A DNA stretch of 64,000 nucleotides, from positions 153,858 to 217,857 of the forward strand of contig NZ_BDBB01000009.1 of NCBI RefSeq assembly GCF_001612765.1, written 5' to 3'. This DNA comes from Nocardia arthritidis NBRC 100137. GTDB taxonomy: Bacteria; Actinomycetota; Actinomycetes; Mycobacteriales; Mycobacteriaceae. Position numbers and translations under genes: made by a program. Below are positions 60,282 to 64,000 of the stretch, in pieces; the stretch's first letter is position 1; the number at the start of each line of letters is the position of its first letter. The notes beneath the pieces are model-generated. The model saw nothing but the letters and a program-made list of their open reading frames with translations. It was not told where the DNA came from and did not search any database.

Positions 60282-61880
60282 TCAGTCCGCCTTGTGGTCG
60301 GGGCCTCGGCCGGCCACGTACTGCTTGGCCCACCGATAGTCGGGCTTGCCGCTGGGCGCGCGCACGATGGCGTCGGCGACCCAGATCTGTTTGGGCACTT
60401 TGTATCCGGCCAGGAATTTGCGTACGTGCGCGTGCAGGTCGGTGAATTCGACCGGCCCGGCTCCGGACAGCGACACCACGGCGGCGACCTGATGGCCCCA
60501 GCGTTCGTGCGGCACGCCGAGCACCACCGCGTCGTAGATCGCGTCGTAGGTCTTCACCACGCTTTCGACCTCTTCGACGAACACCTTCTCGCCACCGGTG
60601 TTGATCACCATGTTGCCGCGGCCGATCAGCGTGATCGATCCGTCGGTCTCGGCGCGGGCGCGGTCGTCGGTGACGACCATGCGTGTGCCGTCGACGGTCT
60701 TGAACAGTTTGTCGGTCTTGCCGGGGTCTTTGTAGTAGCCGATCGGCACGTTGCCGGTCTTGGCCAGCCAGCCTTCCGAGCCCGGCGCGACGGGGTGGCC
60801 GTCGTCGTCCACGACGACCGCGCCGCGACCGGTCTGCACGCGGGGCCCGCGGCCGGGATCGTCGTGCTTCTGGGCGAACCCGATACCGCCGAAGCCGGTT
60901 TCCGACGATCCGATGGAGTCCGAGACGACCGCCCACGGGAACAGCTCCAGCAGCGCGTTCTTCACCGGCTGCGACAGCAGCGCGGCGCCGGAGGCGATCG
61001 CCAGCAAGGACGAGGCGTCCACCGGCTCGCGCCCGAACGCCTCGATCAGCGGTCTGGCCATGGCGTCGCCGGTGATCACCATGACCTGGGGGCGCTGCTG
61101 GGCAACAGTCCGCCAGACGCTACCGGCGTCGAAGCGGGATTCGAAGATCACGGTGTTGCCCGACCACAGCGCGGTGAAGGTGGGCATCATGGCGGCGGCA
61201 TGGATCAGCGGCGGCAGCACCAGCCAGGCGCTCGGATCGACCTGGGCGCCGGTGCGGGACTGCTGGAACTCGTCGGCGACCGGTTCTCCGGTGTAGAAGT
61301 CGATGCCGCCGCCGAGGACCCGCCACATGTCCTCCTGCCGCCACATGACGCCCTTCGGCATGCCGGTCGTCCCGCCGGTGTACATCATGAACAGGTCGTC
61401 GGGCCCGCGGCGGACCACCGGGCGGTCCGTCGGCTTACCGGCGAGGGCGGCCTCGTAGCCCGTCGACGCGGAATCCGCGTCACTGAATTCGTCGGCTACG
61501 CAGACCGTGTGCAGCAACGCGGTCGTCCGGGCTTCCTGGACGGCTGCGGCGTAACAGGAGTGGTGCACGAGCACCTCGAGATCCGCGTTGGCGTAGACAT
61601 AAGCCAGTTCTGCCACGCCGTAGCGGTAGTTGATGTTGATCGGCACGGCGGCGAGCTTGAAGCACGCGATCAGCGTCTCCATCGTCTCGATGCTGTTGTG
61701 CATCTGGAATCCCACGTGCGTTCCCGCGCCGACGCCGAGGCTCGCCAGATGGTGTGCGAGCTGGTTGGCGCGGGCGTCGAGTGCCCGGTAGGTCACGCGG
61801 CGGCCGGACTGGATCAGAGCCACCCGTTCGGGCATGGCGTCCACGGAGTGCTCGAAGAGGTCGGCGAAATTGTTGGCCAT
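60282..61880 (-). CDS. acyl-CoA synthetase (FadD family)
   Basis: The 532-residue protein is an adenylate-forming enzyme: the P-loop-like FMMYTGGTTGMPKGVMW, the acyl-binding region SDSIGSSETGFGG, the GRGNMVINTGGEKVF hinge (A8) and the catalytic Lys near the C terminus in RAPSGKPDYRWAKQY. The general layout is like FadD19, the steroid side-chain CoA ligase of mycobacteria. It activates carboxylates to CoA thioesters, which fits a pathway that oxidises a sterol side chain to an acid. Start ATG 61880; 25 bp from the unknown gene upstream. Confidence 0.9.
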   Translation of the reverse strand: MANNFADLFEHSVDAMPERVALIQSGRRVTYRALDARANQLAHHLASLGVGAGTHVGFQMHNSIETMETLIACFKLAAVPININYRYGVAELAYVYANADLEVLVHHSCYAAAVQEARTTALLHTVCVADEFSDADSASTGYEAALAGKPTDRPVVRRGPDDLFMMYTGGTTGMPKGVMWRQEDMWRVLGGGIDFYTGEPVADEFQQSRTGAQVDPSAWLVLPPLIHAAAMMPTFTALWSGNTVIFESRFDAGSVWRTVAQQRPQVMVITGDAMARPLIEAFGREPVDASSLLAIASGAALLSQPVKNALLELFPWAVVSDSIGSSETGFGGIGFAQKHDDPGRGPRVQTGRGAVVVDDDGHPVAPGSEGWLAKTGNVPIGYYKDPGKTDKLFKTVDGTRMVVTDDRARAETDGSITLIGRGNMVINTGGEKVFVEEVESVVKTYDAIYDAVVLGVPHERWGHQVAAVVSLSGAGPVEFTDLHAHVRKFLAGYKVPKQIWVADAIVRAPSGKPDYRWAKQYVAGRGPDHKAD

Positions 61881-61905
61881 CTCGTTCCATCTCTGGGTGG
61901 GGCTG

Positions 61906-63165
61906 TCACACGACGGTGAGCGGAAGGGGGATCCCCCGGTCGGTGAAGGTGAAGGCGGCGCCGGTGCTGAACCGGGTCAGCGCGACCTCCGTCGCCTCCC
62001 GGAACGCTTTGTCGCCGAGCGTGACGGCGGCGCGCCACCCGCCCGCGCCCGCCGCGACGACCTCGGCGGAGAAGCGCGGGTTCACGCCGCGGACCAGGGC
62101 GTTCAGCGGCTGCAGGTGCTCGGGGTCGAGCATCGACGGCCACGCTCCGTCGGTGTGCGCACCGCTCGCGGCCGGGAACGTCACCGTGACCGTGTCCCCG
62201 GTGTCCGCGATCTCGACACCGGTGTAGGGCAACGGATTGAGAGCGGGATGTAGCCGCAGTACCGTCGCGAGCGCGGCGGCGTCGGCGCCGAGGCCGAGGC
62301 AGTTGCGCAGGCGCTCACTGGTGAGCCCGGCGATCCCCGCGAACTGTTTGCGTCCGATCTCCAGCGCCGCGGCGGCGTCGGCGCGGGTCCGCACCGCGAT
62401 CATGAAACCGAGGGTGAGCAGATGATGTTGCAAGCAGACCTCGTCGGCTAGACGCACCAGCGCGGAGCGGGAGAAGTCCGCGAATCGCACATCGCTGAGC
62501 AAGGGGCCCGCGTAGTCCGGCCGTCCTTCGTCGTCGCGATCGATCGCGGCCAGCTCCAGTCCCGCCGCCATCGACCCGGCGACCAGCTCGGCGTTGGGCG
62601 GCACCGCCGGCGGCACGTGCCCGGGATCGATGACGACCGTCCACGCGCACACCGGCTTCCGGTCGGCCGGGTGGCGGGGCGGGCGGTGGATGGGCCGGAC
62701 CTGGGCGTGCGGGTTGGTGGCCAGCGCGGTCGCGTCGAAGGTCGGGTCTTCGATGTCGTGGCACATCGACACGACGAAGTCCTCGCCCATCGGTTCCACG
62801 TCGGCCAGCGCACCGCAGTGGTCGAGCCAGAACTCGCCGTGGTGGTGGTCCTCCACCCGGAAACGGAAGTCCATGAACTGCGGTGGAGCGCCGATGTCCA
62901 GTTGCAGGCCCTTGAAGATGGTCTCCACGCCGTCGCCGGCGAAGCCGAGCGCCCGCTGCATGCGCCGGGTGTAGACCGGGCTGGCCACCTGCCACTCCTC
63001 GATGGCGATCTCGGTCATGCCCTCCCGGCCGAACGCGGCGATCGAGTGCGCCATGCCGGAACGGTCGATGAGGTGCCCGCACAGGAGCAGTTCGGGAACC
63101 AGCGCCGCCAGGGTGTCCCGGTCCAGGTCGGCGAATCGGCTGTGTGCTGCGGCCATGTCGGTCAC
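61906..63165 (-). CDS. conserved hypothetical protein in the steroid/lipid operon
   Basis: The 419-residue protein is soluble and begins VTDMAAAHSRFADLDRDTLA. Candidate ligand residues cluster in EDHHHGEFWLDHCGALADVE and VSMCHDIEDPTFDA, a His- and Asp-rich patch that suggests a metal or active site. I do not recognise the family. GTG 63165 is selected because it overlaps the upstream stop (GTGA); ATG 63156 is an alternative. Its operon partners suggest a step in steroid or branched-lipid metabolism. Confidence 0.7.
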   Translation of the reverse strand: MTDMAAAHSRFADLDRDTLAALVPELLLCGHLIDRSGMAHSIAAFGREGMTEIAIEEWQVASPVYTRRMQRALGFAGDGVETIFKGLQLDIGAPPQFMDFRFRVEDHHHGEFWLDHCGALADVEPMGEDFVVSMCHDIEDPTFDATALATNPHAQVRPIHRPPRHPADRKPVCAWTVVIDPGHVPPAVPPNAELVAGSMAAGLELAAIDRDDEGRPDYAGPLLSDVRFADFSRSALVRLADEVCLQHHLLTLGFMIAVRTRADAAAALEIGRKQFAGIAGLTSERLRNCLGLGADAAALATVLRLHPALNPLPYTGVEIADTGDTVTVTFPAASGAHTDGAWPSMLDPEHLQPLNALVRGVNPRFSAEVVAAGAGGWRAAVTLGDKAFREATEVALTRFSTGAAFTFTDRGIPLPLTVV

Positions 63166-63713
63166 CACAGCGGGACGGGGGATTCGCCGATGCGGTACCA
63201 GCCGGGCAGCGGTTTGCCGGAGACGGAGCGCTCGATGCGCTTCTGCATGCCCGGTGTCAGTGCCTTGTTCGTGATCATCTCCAGGAACAGCGCCGAGACG
63301 TTGCCGAAGTCGAAGAAGTCGCGCTGCCAGGACCATTGGAAGTCGCCGCCGTAGCGGAACCAGCTGCCGCCGATCCCTTCGGGCGAGTAGTTGCGCCCGT
63401 CCGGACGCTCGGCCTCGCTGATCTGCTTCCAGAATCCGATGACGTTGCCGGTGCGGTCGTCGACCACGAACTCCTGGTAAGGGTAGGTCCAGCCCTCCAG
63501 TCCGGCCATCTCCTGGCCGAGGGCCAGATCGCGGATCTCGTCGCGTCCGACGGCCATGAACTCCTGGGTGGGGCCGTAGTTCCAGCCGTAGGTGGCGTCC
63601 TCGGTGTACATCTGCGCGAGCGGCTTCCAGTCGCCCTTCTCCTCGCAGCGCTGGTTCTCCACGATCCAGCGCTGGATCATCTCATCGAGCTCGGCGCGGT
63701 CGAAAGCTGGCAT
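63162..63713 (-). CDS. NTF2-like (SnoaL/ketosteroid isomerase-type) protein
   Basis: The 183-residue protein has an NTF2-type helix (AELDEMIQRWIVENQRCEEK) and strands with KPLAQMYTEDATYGWNYGP, typical of the actinobacterial SnoaL-like group. Ketosteroid-isomerase-like relatives occur near cyp51 in mycobacteria. It is coupled on both sides: ATG overlaps the ferredoxin stop (TGATG) and its TGA overlaps the next start. Catalysis is unproven; a ligand-binding role is equally possible. Confidence 0.82.
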   Translation of the reverse strand: MPAFDRAELDEMIQRWIVENQRCEEKGDWKPLAQMYTEDATYGWNYGPTQEFMAVGRDEIRDLALGQEMAGLEGWTYPYQEFVVDDRTGNVIGFWKQISEAERPDGRNYSPEGIGGSWFRYGGDFQWSWQRDFFDFGNVSALFLEMITNKALTPGMQKRIERSVSGKPLPGWYRIGESPVPLW

Positions 63714-63937
63714 CAGTCGGTACCTTTCGGGGAGTGATCGGTCGCGTCTTCGGCGATCGATAGGGCTCGAGTGGGGCAGTAGCGGATCGCGTCCGCCACG
63801 GCGGGCCGCAGACCGGCGGCCGGAACATCGTCGAGGATTTCGACCCGGCCGCGTTTGGGCACGGTGAACACCTCCGGCGCCTCGGCCTGACAGACCGCGT
63901 GCCCCTGGCACAGATCGAGGTCGGCCCGGATTCTCAT
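63713..63937 (-). CDS. 3Fe-4S ferredoxin
   Basis: The 74-residue ferredoxin has CQGHAVC (CxxHxxC-type, with His in place of the second Cys ligand) and RYCPTRAL, giving three cluster Cys as in 3Fe-4S or variant 4Fe-4S ferredoxins that donate electrons to P450s. GGAG precedes ATG 63937. It is the first gene visible in the operon and is the likely electron donor for the CYP125-like enzyme and perhaps CYP51. Confidence 0.88.
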   Translation of the reverse strand: MRIRADLDLCQGHAVCQAEAPEVFTVPKRGRVEILDDVPAAGLRPAVADAIRYCPTRALSIAEDATDHSPKGTD

Positions 63938-64000
63938 GACCGGCTCCGCACGGCCCGGCTCCGCGGCCCGGGTATCCGGATTCGTTCGCATCGACGGCTC
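63938..64000 (-). other. window edge, no call
   Basis: The 63 bp upstream of the ferredoxin contain an open frame continuous with the ferredoxin (about 18 further codons from an ATG at 63991), but these residues are not ferredoxin-like. This may be the 3' end of a preceding gene. Confidence 0.3.

Noticed and set aside
59997..61919. 640-codon plus-strand frame
   Set aside because: It is antisense to the FadD gene, which has all adenylate-forming motifs.
1..64000. tRNA, rRNA, riboswitch, CRISPR array, complete insertion sequence or replication origin
   Set aside because: No sequence with the conserved features of these elements was found while reading both strands; short or diverged examples could be missed by eye.

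Overview
The window is high-GC actinobacterial DNA and most resembles Nocardia or a close relative in the Mycobacteriales. The case rests on a sterol 14-alpha-demethylase of the mycobacterial CYP51 type, a CYP125-like steroid hydroxylase with FadD and ferredoxin partners, a lone Mce protein, an AztABCD zinc locus, a BlaC-like class A beta-lactamase, an ImmA/MAB_1171c pair and several very large STAND/SARP regulators. I saw no rRNA, tRNA, CRISPR array, complete insertion sequence or phage genes.

Layout. 1-5308: tail of an SDR gene, TetR regulator, SAM methyltransferase, WYL regulator divergent from a SnoaL-like gene, and the ImmA/MAB_1171c pair. 5309-7600: a decayed stretch with exported-peptide remnants, a GlsB-type membrane gene, and a scar made of pieces of GTP cyclohydrolase I, a DUF2231 membrane protein and a Cys-rich regulator. 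7631-10562: a BtrH-domain gene, then a two-gene operon of a small-molecule phosphotransferase and a free-standing threonyl-tRNA-synthetase editing domain. 10756-28835: three large ATPase-type regulators, a secreted serine protease, a reductase, AraC and glyoxalase genes, hypotheticals, and an ECF41 sigma factor with its epimerase partner. 28907-35766: esterase and heterodimeric ABC exporter operon next to a two-component system; a 72-bp inverted repeat lies upstream of both operons. 35748-38722: remnants of a kinase and a peptide deformylase, a four-LysM protein, a PepSY membrane protein with an IdeR-like box, and an SRPBCC/TetR chimera. 38746-42502: dehydrogenase plus a sugar ABC importer without its ATPase. 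42505-50157: YhgE/Pip protein, Tat-exported amidohydrolase, small secreted protein, head-to-head remnants, polytopic membrane protein, hypothetical and beta-lactamase. 50245-55110: AztABCD zinc uptake with a Zur-like box and an AztB-AztD fusion. 55107-63937: Mce protein, cyp51, and a steroid/lipid operon read leftward (ferredoxin, SnoaL-like, unknown, FadD, reductase, CYP125-like).

How the parts work together. The zinc locus is a complete importer under one Zur-like operator. The right-end operon and cyp51 look like sterol or steroid-side-chain oxidation. The ECF41 gene carries its own promoter signature and sits beside the expected epimerase. The most unusual features are the repeated scars where two genes have been joined through their 5' parts, the phosphotransferase/editing-domain operon, the AztB-AztD fusion with an internal lipobox, and the shared inverted repeat around the two-component system.
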